From NCBI GenBank assembly GCA_951230915.1, contig OX579634.1, positions 15,712,725-15,776,724 on the forward strand: a stretch of DNA of 64,000 nucleotides, read 5' to 3'. The stretch comes from Antitrichia curtipendula. Lineage: Eukaryota > Streptophyta > Bryopsida > Hypnales > Leucodontaceae. This document shows positions 49,171-59,370 of this stretch, piece by piece (within the stretch, counting starts at the first letter, position 1; every line of letters starts with the position of its first letter). Position numbers and translations under genes: made by a program. Under the pieces are notes generated by a model that worked only from the letters and a program-made list of their open reading frames with translations, was not told the DNA's origin and ran no database searches.

Positions 49171-52136
49171 TTAAGCTGTCCATGATGCAGATCTTGTGAG
49201 AGAAGGCTTCATCTTCCGATCCTCCTCCAATCCTATCATTCCCAGGTGCGAAGGATCTTCCAACATCATCTTTGCGACAAGATAACCTGCAATAGACCAG
49301 GTTTGATACTTGCGAGCTTGCTTCCCAACATATCGGCCCAACTTGCCATCATAATATTCCGGCCACCCATCTGCTGATAATCTGGTCTCCACCTGCTCAA
49401 TGGCTCGTCTGGCAATTTGGGGTCTTCCCGCCTTAATACATGCAGCCGTCAGCATCCACAGAATAACTGCACACGACCAGTGGGACGATCACGAGAGTCG
49501 GTAAGAAAGCTTTTCTCCATTACATTGTAAAGGAAAAAGCATAAAATGAGACAGTAAAACACGAAACAAAACAAACGTACAAAAACTCAAATACCACTAC
49601 AAATTTTAATGTGTAAAGCTTGACCGAAAATATAACTGAAGTTAGTGCTCGAAAGTGCTTCAGTCGATAACCTCAGAAAAGAAAATCCTTGACCATTAAC
49701 AGTTCGCAACTCCGAATTCAATTTTCAACGGCAAGAAGGTTGCTCAAACGGAAATGGAAAACACTCAACGGAAATGTGAAATTCAATCGTAATTCAGTTG
49801 ATCAAAGCAAAAACTGGAATTAGTTAGATTTACCTGGCCAAGATCCAGCATTGTGATAGCTCCATCTAGTGTTCTTTGGGTCACATCCAGTGACAATGCG
49901 CCATTCATGTCCCTCCATAGCAGGATAAGATACCTTAAGAGGCATGTCACCCACAAGCTCTGGCCACCGCGCTTCAAGTAAGTCCATGATCGCCGAAGCC
50001 TGATCGGACGTTGCGAGGGAGGACAGGATTGCCATGAAATTGCCGATGGAAAACCAGCGGAAGTCCATCCGAGCAGGACTGACATTTCCAATGAAGAAAC
50101 CACCCTTCAATGGCAGGAAATCAAAAATCCAGTCTGGGATAGAATCTGGTATAACATTGAACTTATTCACAGCAGTATGTGAATATTCCTCGGTCTTGAA
50201 CCGGTAAATGTTGTTGAGCTGCTCGTGGTCAAGCCAAAAATACTCCCGCATGTGAAAGCTTAGTGCGTGTAGTCGCTTGTCGATCCTCTCTAGGAACTCC
50301 TTTCCGTCCCCTTCAGGTCTCACGAGGCTCTTGGCTGCTCGTAAGGCCATGAAGAACAGGCTCTGAATTTCAATCGGATAACCATAAATGCCCTGCAGCC
50401 ACGGTAGATATAAGTAATCTTTTCACCGTTTATTATGCACTCTGTCAATGAATGTATGAGGAACAGCACGCCAATGCTTATACATCCTACTCAAACAAAG
50501 TGAAGACGTCAAATGTATTGTTGATCCAGCAGTGTCGCTAGCATCCATAAATACGTGTTACTAGAATTGCAGATACACATACCATCCTACGATCCACCAT
50601 ACAGCAGCCATCCGCGCACAAAAGGGTTGGAAAAGTATCAAAACCATCCGCTAGGCACAAAGTTAAAATTAGCCTCATTCCTCTTTGAATGTCTGCCATG
50701 TCTGCGAGGGTATGGTCCCCAGTGGATTTGGTGTAAGCACGAAGAAGTATAATCCACCAGAATCCAGAATCTACTGGGGCCACTCTTCCAATTGCACTCT
50801 CTCCAAAATCAGCTATCATCGTATCCGTATTACGAACAGGGTCGTGAAGGACCTGCAAATTGACATCATTAGGCAAACATTATCAACTATCTGAGGTACA
50901 TGAGCCTCAGATGAACAATTTGGCAGAGAAGCCTGGCATTGCATGAAAAGATTCAACTTCGGAACAACGCTGGTCTCACGTGATAAATACACTGGTTACA
51001 AAAGTAAGACGTACCTTGAAACTTGCAGGCATAACACCTTCACCCAAAGTAAAACAATCAATACGCTTCTCACTGGATTGAAGCCGTAAAGTCTTTAACA
51101 AGAAATTTTTCACTATCTCTGGCTCTCCATTCATGAGAAACGCCAAAGCACTGGGTACAAAATCCCTTACAAAGACCTGCAGCCAGATTATGTCATGTTC
51201 TAAAGAGGAGGAAAACATGATATTCAGCACAGTGCAAAATGAGTTCACACCAGAATGAAATGCATAGTCAGGGATATCAACTGCGATTCACGTAAAAAAC
51301 ATACGAACACATGTATTAACTCTACTAAATAGCCCTGCCAAAAGCAAAATTTTTAATATTCACCAAATTGAATGAAAAATTGCTACCAATAATGTCCCTC
51401 CACGGATTCCAGATGATAAACTCTAGTATTCTCAGATTTAAGATCTTACTATATGATCAGCATTTACAACATCCAAGCAGAGCCAGATTAGATTTCAACG
51501 TACAATACATCTAAAAAGGGACGCGCATGATTGGGTACTATGAAGATGCTATAGCCACGCTCGTGGCGATCAGCAATAAAATAGCCCTCCCCTGTACATT
51601 ATAGAAATCAAGAAAAAGAAAGAAAAGAAGAAATAAAATGAAAATGGCAACGACAAGCAAACCTGATTGTAGTTCAGGGAATCTTCTGTAGGATCCAAAG
51701 CCGCAATGGTTCCCACCGGCTTGGTCCGGAAAAATACCATCGACATCCTCAACCTATCCCATGCGTCCGCAATCATTGGATGAGGCTCAAACGCATGATG
51801 CTCTCGAGGAGTACCGGCCGAAGAGCGAATGCTGGGAGAAAGCAGCGCTTCCAAGCACTCAGAACTCTTTACAGTCTCCAACTGACGGGGAGGGCGCGGT
51901 GAGGACAGACCCGAAGAAATGATGTCATTAAGAGACCTCTCATCGAGAGAGTGATGAGTCTCAATCTGACGCGGCCGAAGCTTCGCAAAATCATGATTGC
52001 TGTTATCGTCCATGAACTTGAGAAAATCAATATTGCCGTTGTCGTCCGCACTGTAGGTGTTATTGGTCTTCTTAAGTGCCTCCGAGGTAGTCTCAAGAGT
52101 AAGAGGTCTTGAAAAGCTATACATGTCGAATGGCAT
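49171..52136 (-). CDS. Alkaline/neutral invertase, cytosolic (beta) type, GH100, five exons
   Basis: Exons in transcript order are 52136-51663, 51176-51015, 50852-50583, 50392-49834 and 49466-49171. They join in frame with GT-AG introns to give 586 residues. The enzyme splits sucrose into glucose and fructose at near-neutral pH in the cytosol. The N-terminal 110 residues are hydrophilic, carry LDERSLNDI and have no obvious transit peptide, like the cytosolic clade rather than the organellar one. The GH100 barrel follows: [99 protein letters not shown] and a C-terminal [20 protein letters not shown]. The stop is TAA at 49171-49173, after the family's SASWTA end. Residues unlike the usual family sequence are S193 (normally Trp) and C199 (normally Arg) in [11 protein letters not shown], and A484 in HNAGSWP (normally Gly). 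The gene looks complete. Its start is the first ATG of the open first exon. The upstream non-coding DNA carries TATA-like boxes about 0.7 and 1.1 kb away. Confidence 0.93.
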
Positions 52137-52691
52137 TAGGTTTGAACTAATCCTTTGCTATGAGGATTTGATGGATATCTTCGAATTCTTAACCAGGTAT
52201 GATAATCGTGTGTCGATACGGTAATGTAGGAGATCGAGAAACACAATTAGGATCAATTACCTGTTAGTTCTTCATAATATGAACTATTTGAGGACTCTAA
52301 GAGGTTTCTGGCTAACCGAGGTTGAACAGACCAGGTAAATGCCGCTGGAAGGCTCTAATCCACACTCCGATCGGTCTTCCAAAGGCAGCTATCCTAACCA
52401 GTTTCTCCAGCACTCTTGCCCTCTCCAAACCTCACAACGAATGCAAGCTCTGTCCACATGAAAGGTTGTTGAGTCCCTGTCCCAGTCACGGAAGCAACAA
52501 TTCTCTGCTTCCCGCCGTGATGAGACTGGACGTGTCAAACTCTCCTTCCAGGGTGCACATTCGAGGAGGACGTAAGAAAGCGCTTAGAAACTTTAGGCTT
52601 ACTCGCAAACTCGATCTTAACAAGAAACCAAAGAGTTACTCAAAAAGGCGAAGACAGGAAGGAAGACAAAAAGCAAGGCCGTAGAGAAGAT
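52137..52691 (-). other. Probable 5' leader region of the invertase gene
   Basis: Non-coding on the invertase strand. A plus-strand ORF here (52322-52684, ending in an Arg/Lys-rich tail) matches no family. If transcription starts near the TATA-like boxes upstream, this stretch would be 5' UTR, possibly with an intron; the splice sites are not clear enough to call. Confidence 0.4.
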
Positions 52692-52920
52692 AAGCAGACG
52701 GCAATGAGATCTCAAACAGGCAGCACTCTGCTTCCGAAGACCGATCAACGCCAGAGTCCAATAGTTACACTCCCTAATGCACAGATCTGTTCAAAAACTC
52801 AGACCGCCGGAGAACTCAACCGACCTTCCCCTCTCTCCGAGGCCTGCAATTATAACCAGCACCACTACCACCTCGCTCTCCAATTCCACTCCCTCCCTCA
52901 GATCGTCCTCGAAATTCCCG
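52692..52920. repeat. Upstream tandem duplication, unit 1
   Basis: About 229 bp matching unit 2 at 53090-53316. Both begin GC(A/G)..GCAATGAGATCTCAAAC and end ATCGTCCTCGAAATTCCCG, with diverged sequence between. It contains a minus-strand TATAAT box at 52848-52854. Confidence 0.75.
52848..52854 (-). promoter_or_regulatory. TATA-like box in unit 1
   Basis: TTATAATT on the minus strand at the same relative place as the box in unit 2, about 0.7 kb upstream of the invertase ATG. Position and orientation suit the invertase; use is not shown. Confidence 0.35.
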
Positions 52921-53037
52921 AGAAGAAGACTAACAAACCTCAAGACCTCCCTCGCTCGTTGCAGCAACAGACGCTGGCTACTTTCCACTTTAACACCTCC
53001 CCGCTTACTCGAAAGCACAAGACGCGGATAGGAACAA

Positions 53038-53074
53038 AGAGAGAGAGAGAGAGGGGGGGGGGGGGGGGGGGGGG
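53038..53074. repeat. (GA)n followed by a 22-G run
   Basis: A GA dinucleotide run leads into 22 consecutive G (53053-53074), between the two duplicated upstream units. On the invertase strand this is poly-C then CT repeats. The run length may be inexact in the assembly. Confidence 0.9.
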
Positions 53075-53089
53075 AGCGGTGAAGAAGCT

Positions 53090-53316
53090 GAGCAGATAGC
53101 AATGAGATCTCAAACCGGCAGCACTCTGCCCCGGAATATCGATCGGCTTTCAGGAAGCGCAACAGTTGCTCTCGTCAATCCGCGGATCTGCTCAAAAACG
53201 CAGCCTGCCGCAAAACTCCACCGACCTTGCACTCTTCCACACTGCGAGGCCCGCAATTATATACAACCTCGCCCGCCGATTCCCCTCCCTCGCGAAGATC
53301 GTCCTCGAAATTCCCG
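53090..53316. repeat. Upstream tandem duplication, unit 2
   Basis: The counterpart of 52692-52920, offset about 398 bp. It is richer in G+C than unit 1 and carries the better TATA-like box. Confidence 0.75.
53257..53263 (-). promoter_or_regulatory. Candidate TATA box of the invertase gene
   Basis: TATATAAT on the minus strand in an otherwise G+C-rich stretch, about 1.1 kb upstream of the invertase ATG. It is duplicated in weaker form at 52848. The candidate status rests on motif, strand and position only. Confidence 0.45.
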
Positions 53317-54318
53317 CACCACGCCTCCCAAACCACCCGGTCGCCCTCGTCCCTCCCTCCCTCGCACGCCCCCCGTGCAGCAGGCGAGCAGCAGGCAGCC
53401 GCTCGCTCCTTTTTCCAGTGCGCAGCTTCCCGTTTCCCCCTCGGGACCGCACCACCTCACGCGGAAAGCGGCTCCTCGCGTCAGCAGCTCCGTCCTCGCT
53501 CCCTCCCACCACACACGCTCCACTCACTGCACAGCGACCAAGCGAGAGAAATGCCTGCCTGCAGTAAGGTAACTTAGCAACAGCAGCAGCAGCGCGAGTG
53601 CTTGCAAATGCTGGCAGACGCAGTCAGTCCGTGAAGGGATCGGTTGCGGCAACGAAAGAAGGAGTCGATGGTAGAGCATCGCACGAACTAAATAGGGGAG
53701 GGGAGGGGCGGGCATCCCCAGAGCTTTGCGAGGGAGACGGCTTACGGTAAACCGGGATTTGACTAATTAACTAGGCTCAAGCCCAGGAACGGTGATTAGC
53801 GGTCGAGACGACGGACGGAGGGTCGGAAGCTCGTCAGTCCTCGTGCCTTATTTTAAATGGGTTTTTTAATGGCTTCGGCAGCCTGCGGATAAGAATGACT
53901 GCCAGGCATCAATACAGGGTTCTATTCCTCTATTCGCTATTCCAGTATATTTAACGGTTTGGTCGCCCTTAGGGCCAGCCCAGAAACCCCTTTTCCTTTG
54001 CTTTGCTTTGCTTTCAGCTTGGCTTGGCTTGGCGAGGTTTTGTAGGTTAGCCCCTTCACATGTGTTTGCTGGCAGCCCTTCCCTTTTGCTTCCCTGGCCC
54101 GTTTCCAAGGGTGCCCTCAATCACTCTCGTGGTGTTCCTCTGGCTTTGAAATTCTACAGGAGGTAACTTACTGAAGCTCTCTCAGTCTCTTGCCTGAGCT
54201 GGCGGTGTGTGTTTTCTTTTACAGGGGAGCTCAGGTTCACGACTGGGGCAGGTTTCTGTTTGGGGGGCTTTTTCTTCTCTTTTTGATTCCTTTGGTCCAT
54301 TTTGTCTCCTTTCAAAAA
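53317..54318. other. G+C-rich then mixed non-coding DNA upstream of the invertase
   Basis: 53.3-53.55 kb is very C-rich on the plus strand, so long chance ORFs arise in several frames. A CTTTG(C)/GGCTT tandem patch lies at 54000-54035. No gene is supported. Confidence 0.4.
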
Positions 54319-54541
54319 GTGCTTTATGTTTGACAGGACCACGGTCCATGGGGTTGGGTAATTTTTATCTTACTCAAATATATAATAAGCGATGGTGCTT
54401 TATGTTTGACAGGGACCATGGTCCACATTGGATGATTTATATCTTATTCAAACACATAATAAGCAATGGTGCTTTATATTTGACGGGACCATGGTCTATG
54501 GGGTCGGGTAATTTATATCTTATCCATACATATAAGCAATG
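54319..54541. repeat. Three tandem units of about 75 bp
   Basis: Units begin at 54319, 54395 and 54469, each with GTGCTTTAT(G/A)TTTGAC(A/G)GG, then a CCA(C/T)GGTC box, then ATCTTA(C/T)TC..A and ATAAGC(A/G)ATG. Confidence 0.9.
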
Positions 54542-54921
54542 TTTTCATTGTGACAAATGTTTTTACTATTATATAATATTTGTTCAACAACCTACTCAAA
54601 GAACCAAGACTATCAAATGATCAACTTCCTAGAATTTTCATACAAAAATTATAGGGATGAAATCACCCATCATTACACCCTTAGTAAAATGTTGAGGGAC
54701 ATTTGTACACTACACTATGGTGTGTCAATTTCCATGATTCACCTAATTTGCATGAACCACTCAATTTGCATTAGAAAGTCAGCTCTATTGTTTTCCACAA
54801 TTGACACATGACCTTCACTAAAATTCAAAAAATAGCTCACTCAATAATTTAAAACAACAATTCAAACCCCTCACACCAAATAAGACAATAATAGCATGTC
54901 ATTTTGATATTCTACATGTAG
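54542..54921. other. AT-rich gene-free DNA
   Basis: No gene, RNA gene or element end recognised. Confidence 0.4.
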
Positions 54922-55055
54922 TAATTCACATGCAAGTCTACAATTTGGCTCTGAATGGAAGTCAAGCCCCTTACATCAAGTAACATTGTTGTGTTACTTG
55001 ATGTAAGGGGCTTGACTTCCATTCAGAGCCAAATTGTAGATTTTGCATGTGAATT
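54922..55055. repeat. Near-perfect hairpin (palindromic MITE or small-RNA-like foldback)
   Basis: Arms of about 64 bp with a 6-base loop (TTGTTG at 54986-54991). The inner part is perfect for nearly 50 bp (through GGCTCTGAATGGAAGTCAAG and CTTACATCAAGTAACA), with slight mismatches near the base. CATGTAGTAA occurs just outside on both sides (54915 and 55062), which may be a duplicated target. The superfamily is not assigned. Confidence 0.8.
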
Positions 55056-55071
55056 ATTGTGCATGTAGTAA

Positions 55072-55341
55072 GGTGGGTACACCCAAAAACGTCACTTTTT
55101 GCTACTGAGCCTAGTTACTATTGTTAGACTGGCCAAATTTTCATATGTTCTTGTTGGTAAGTGAAAGGAGGTTCCAACGCACCAGAGAACATGGCATTTG
55201 GATAATGTATGCAAAAGTTATTAAGGAACAAAGTTTGGTTCTAAAATGGTTTCTTCCACATAGGTACAGAATTGATTTTGGAGATGTACACAGAGTAAAG
55301 ATGGCGGTTTAAGGTCAGTGGCACAATTGGGTGTACCTACC
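55072..55341. mobile_element. TTAA-type MITE, GGT(A/G)GGTACACCCAA ends
   Basis: A 270-bp element. The left end GGTGGGTACACCCAA and inverted right end GGTAGGTACACCCAA match, followed by a weaker (A/T)(G/C)(G/T)CAC stretch. The flanks are GTAA (55068-55071) and TTAG (55342-55345), each one change from TTAA. It is non-coding. Confidence 0.7.
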
Positions 55342-55345
55342 TTAG

Positions 55346-55958
55346 TTCATGTTTCACACATAATTTCGACAATTTGGCTATGGCCACGAATCAAATAAAA
55401 CATATAAAAATATAAATTGATTGATGAAATAGTGAGGAAATAGTGTCAAACATGCCCATATTGAACATGGGACATGTCCAATGTCCAATGTCATTTTCCA
55501 TTGACAAAAAAAGAATTCATTTACTTGCATGCATCCTCATCCTCTAGAACTCTTTAATCCAACTTGAAAAAAGTGAAGTAGGAAATACTGTTCACCTTAT
55601 ACATGACATTGAATAATGAGGCAAAAGCTGTGGGATAATGAGGCATGATTCACAGCCGTATCAATACACTATATATGTATGTATCTATACAAGTATGTAC
55701 ATGTACATATATTCATACATCATGCGCCGTAGAGGTATTCGTATGTTGTATGCCATATATCGTATTTGAGATTCATATACCGTATTTGAGATTCATGTAC
55801 CGTATGCTGTATTTGTATCCATACCAGACAGGACATGGGACATGGGAGGGTGCATGTAACTTGGGGTTCATAGTCAGGGGTCCCTCATACCTTACACTGA
55901 GAGGGACAGCGAAACTGCACAGATCTGTCTAGAAGCAGCTCAGCCAAGCCAATACTAA
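55346..55958. other. Gene-free region with a short tandem repeat
   Basis: Near 55765-55810 an about 22-bp phrase (ATTCAT(A/G)(T)ACCGTATTTGAG) repeats. Nothing else is supported. Confidence 0.4.
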
Positions 55959-55962
55959 TTAA

Positions 55963-56247
55963 GGTAGGAGGCTGTTAAAGCAACCCTTTAAGAGCTGATT
56001 GCTGATTTCAGGGAAGCTAAACTCCTTCAAACAGTTTTCAGTAAATTTTACTAGGAAGGAAAATGGAATTGGCATCTAATCCAAGTTGTTTCATATTTAT
56101 TGGACTTTTGTGAAATTAGTTACAAATTTTTGAAATTGAAACGTAGTGGTTTCTAAAAGCGACCCCCTCTTGAAATGTACAACTTTGGTACATTGAAGAA
56201 AGTAAAATGTACCTTTGTGTTAGAGGTCTCTTTTACAGATCCCTACC
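55963..56247. mobile_element. TTAA-flanked MITE, GGTAGG ends
   Basis: Exact TTAA on both sides (55959-55962 and 56248-56251). The left end is GGTAGGAGGCTGTTAAAGC and the inverted right end GGTAGGGATCTGTAAAAGAG. It is 285 bp; a second copy lies at 29510-29797. It has no coding capacity. Confidence 0.8.
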
Positions 56248-56251
56248 TTAA

Positions 56252-57182
56252 AGAGACTTATTTTTATTTATCTACAAACGAAGCAAGTTTCAGTCTGTGT
56301 AAGAGGGATTAGGGAGGATTGATACATGTATTGCCCCGTCAAAGGGTAAACTGTAAAAATTGCCCCGTACTTTGTGCTGCTTAAATTTTGTATTCCTTCG
56401 TATCTTCAAGCGAATTTGGAGCCTTTAATTGCAAATATGAATTCAGAATTTGCAAACTTTATCATATACAACAAATAAAAAATTCTAGTGTTTTTTGTAG
56501 GGGTTGAACATGGGACAATCCTCCCTGGCCGTGCAAGATGTTGCCCTAGCAATATGTTTTTCACTTGCTCCATACCAATTGAAAGTCCTTTCATAAATTT
56601 TGCAAAAAAACAAGGTAGATTGCATATTTTATGTCCGCTAGACTACTTACCCCTACTTCAAGGGAAGTTTACATACTTGACAAATTGCAAAATTAGAAGA
56701 GAACTTTCCCACATATTGCTCGAAGTTGCCGAAGTTGTCCAAAAAAGTTCAAGGCAACATAAATTTAGATCCAGAAACCCAATGAGGAAAAAAATTATAT
56801 TCTCAATGAAGGGGGGCATGTTCACACCTTGTATTAAAATTTCGTAAACACCCGACCCAAATTAATTGACTTTGTGTGTAATTGCCCAAGATCTCTTGCA
56901 TACATTGAATGGCCACTTGATCCTTTAGGAATTAAGAAATGACAATGTAGTATCCAAACATGCCATAGAGAAAAAGTTAAAACAAAAGAAATTAAGTGCA
57001 ATCAAAATCAACCACTTGTAAGGTTGCCACCTCCACAATACTATAAATAGAGCAATTTACTACCCCAAATGACCCCAATTCCACCTTACATTTGTTCTTC
57101 TAATGTTCACCATTCCCTAATCAATTTCTCTTTCAAAAGTAGGGGTCAGCATTCAAAAGTGGTCAATTTAGGTGTGGTTACC
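56252..57182. other. Gene-free region
   Basis: A 119-residue ORF at 56488-56847 (plus) resembles nothing I recognise. No element ends. Confidence 0.4.
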
Positions 57183-57186
57183 TTAA

Positions 57187-57359
57187 CCCCTAAAAGACAT
57201 CAAGGACCAAAGTGTCTGATGGATGACTTTATTGTTCAATGTAAAAACAAAGAATGCACCACTATTGGTTCAATATTGAAAACATTTTGGTGACGACCTT
57301 GATCATAGGGGCACTTCTTTCAAGAGTTAAAGAATGGGACATCCAAGATATGTCAAGTG
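57187..57359. mobile_element. Left-end fragment of a TTAA/CCCC-type element
   Basis: TTAA at 57183-57186 followed by CCCCTAAAAGACAT, like the family ends. No matching right end is found before the next MITE, so it is a truncated copy or a chance match. Confidence 0.4.
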
Positions 57360-57362
57360 TAA

Positions 57363-57676
57363 GAGCATGTCCACCCTTGCATGTGAGGGGTCCGACACTC
57401 TTTAAATTTGGATGAAACGCACTATGAGCCCTTCACAATATGCTTCACAGTATGCACTTGACACTCAAGTTTAGCGTGTCAAAGAATGACCCTTGAAATC
57501 ATTGTTCATCCTAAATTTAGTTGCTTTATCCTTTATTTTGCTTGACGAGTGGTCACTCAACTATTTATGAATCATATTTGGTGAGCAAGAGCGGCGGACA
57601 AGGAAATTGAGGGCCCTTCAAAATCAAATGGAAAATTTGAGCATGCCAAGTTTGACAAGTAAGGGCGTCAATGCTC
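57363..57676. mobile_element. PIF/Harbinger-like MITE with GAGCAT ends
   Basis: A 314-bp element with TAA on both sides (57360-57362 and 57677-57679). The left end is GAGCATGTCCACCCTTGCAT and the inverted right end GAGCATTGACGCCCTTACTT. It is related in its ends to the element at 33363-33717. Confidence 0.7.
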
Positions 57677-57688
57677 TAAGCAAGTTAA

Positions 57689-58339
57689 CCCCAAAATGAC
57701 CCTGAGGACAGAATGTGTCCTCAACCAATTTTTGAAGTTAAATAAAACCTTATCAAATTATTATTTTTAATAGTATATATATATATATATAATTTTATTT
57801 CTGAAGTTTAGTTTTAGCTTCAAAAATCTGATTTAAAAAATAGTTGATTATGATTTTTTTAATCAAGACTTTGGGCATGGGTGCCTATTGCAATCTTGAC
57901 TTTTTGTAGTGTTGAGGGCTCTTGGGAATGACCCTCAAATACACTAGATCTTTGAGAAAAAATCACATTAAAAATTCATTTAAAAAAAATGTAGAGTAGA
58001 TTTTGAGAAGTCATAAATAGATTGGGGTTATGCATGTTAGGCCCTTTAACCTCATATTTTTTTGATGACCAACTTTTTAGATTTGACATGCAAAAAGAGG
58101 ATTGAAAGATTTCAAATCACTTTTACAATTTTAACACCCTCATGTTCAAACATTATAATCTTTCAATCCATAAGAGATATTGTTGTGTTTTCTTTTCTAA
58201 TGTGATCTCTAACATGTCTAATTTGATTTTGTATGGTTACAATTCAAAAAGAATTTATGTAACTTATCAAAATGTTGACTTTTTGTTCAATATAGAGCAA
58301 ATTCCTAGAAGCTCAGGAAAGTCTAGGGTCATTTTGGGG
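57689..58339. mobile_element. TTAA-flanked non-autonomous element, CCCCAAAATGACCCT ends
   Basis: Exact TTAA at 57685-57688 and 58340-58343. The terminal inverted repeat CCCCAAAATGACCCT is perfect over 15 bp. It is 651 bp and contains a (TA)n run near 57773. A shared internal block links it to the fragment at 45508-45966. No transposase ORF; the 70-residue ORF inside is not recognisable. Confidence 0.85.
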
Positions 58340-58944
58340 TTAAGGCTACTGTAGTCTTTTATTTGTGATCAGGCCCAACTCCAAGAGGCTCAATGCTAAT
58401 AGACATCATTGAAGTAACGTAGAAAACAGTCCATTCTCAGTTATCAACATTGGAAATTCAACTGACTATTTGTTTCATTTGTTTTGTTAATTCAATCCGA
58501 TACAACTTCCGTCATATGTTAAGTTATTAAGGTAGCAGTACGAAAAAACATACACTTGTTTTCGAAACCAGCTATTGATGGGGTCCCAAGACTTTTAGCA
58601 TGCTCTGGTTAGAAAATGTAGGACCAGACCAAACAAAACCCAAACCATTGGGTCTCAAAATATTTTGCAACTCGCATGAACAAATGAGGACTGATTTGCA
58701 AAGGGACATTCAAGTGTTGACACACCTACTCCTGACTCGGTAGGCTCACCCACTGATTTGCAACATAACATGGCAGGAAAAACAACACACAGTGCAACAG
58801 TTTAAGTCAAGAGAATATTTATAAATTTTCCATCCAATGGCATCGGCATTTCAAGACCGCCAATCCATGTGAGTAATGTCACCTCATCCTTAGCACAAAT
58901 AACAACACCTCGTTTTGTCTCTGTTGAGTTTGTGTGTTGTCTCG

Positions 58945-59114
58945 CATTTGGGACGTTTCATGTTTGTTATGGGTGCTTTTAAATGGTGGCAAACCACTCG
59001 TGTTGCAAAAGGGTGCTTCTATGTTAGTGCATTTGGGACGTTTTTTTGTTCGTTATGGCTGCTTTTAAATGGTGGCAAACCACACATGTTGCAAAAGGGT
59101 GCTTCTACCTTAGT
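58945..59114. repeat. Two tandem units of about 85 bp
   Basis: Units start at 58945 and 59030 (CATTTGGGACGTTT, then GCTTTTAAATGGTGGCAAAC, then GTTGCAAAAGGGTGCTTCTA) with few differences. Confidence 0.9.
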
Positions 59115-59167
59115 ACAAGCCACTAAACATCTACAATTTTTCTTTTACATATATACAAGAAAAACAT

Positions 59168-59370
59168 AGATGCCCCAGGAGCCCTAACTATAACTCATCT
59201 TACACCTTGAGTGAAAAACATTTATTGTAAGAATGGGATTATTTCGCATCTTGAGTGAGGAACATTTATTACAAGAGCGGGGTGCGTTTTTTCTATTACA
59301 GGTAAAATATAGATGCTCTAACAACCCCAACTGTAATTTATATCGCACCTTGAGTGAGAAACATCTTTCA
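59168..59370. repeat. Tandem duplication of about 142 bp with internal sub-repeats
   Basis: TAGATGC..CCC(T)AACT(A/G)TAA followed by CACCTTGAGTGA(A/G)AAACAT appears at 59168 and again at 59310. A third CATCTTGAGTGAGGAACATT lies between them. Confidence 0.75.

Noticed and set aside
53102..53577. Several plus- and minus-strand ORFs of 110-156 residues
   Set aside because: They are Pro/Ser/Arg-rich products of a C-rich upstream region, open in many frames at once.
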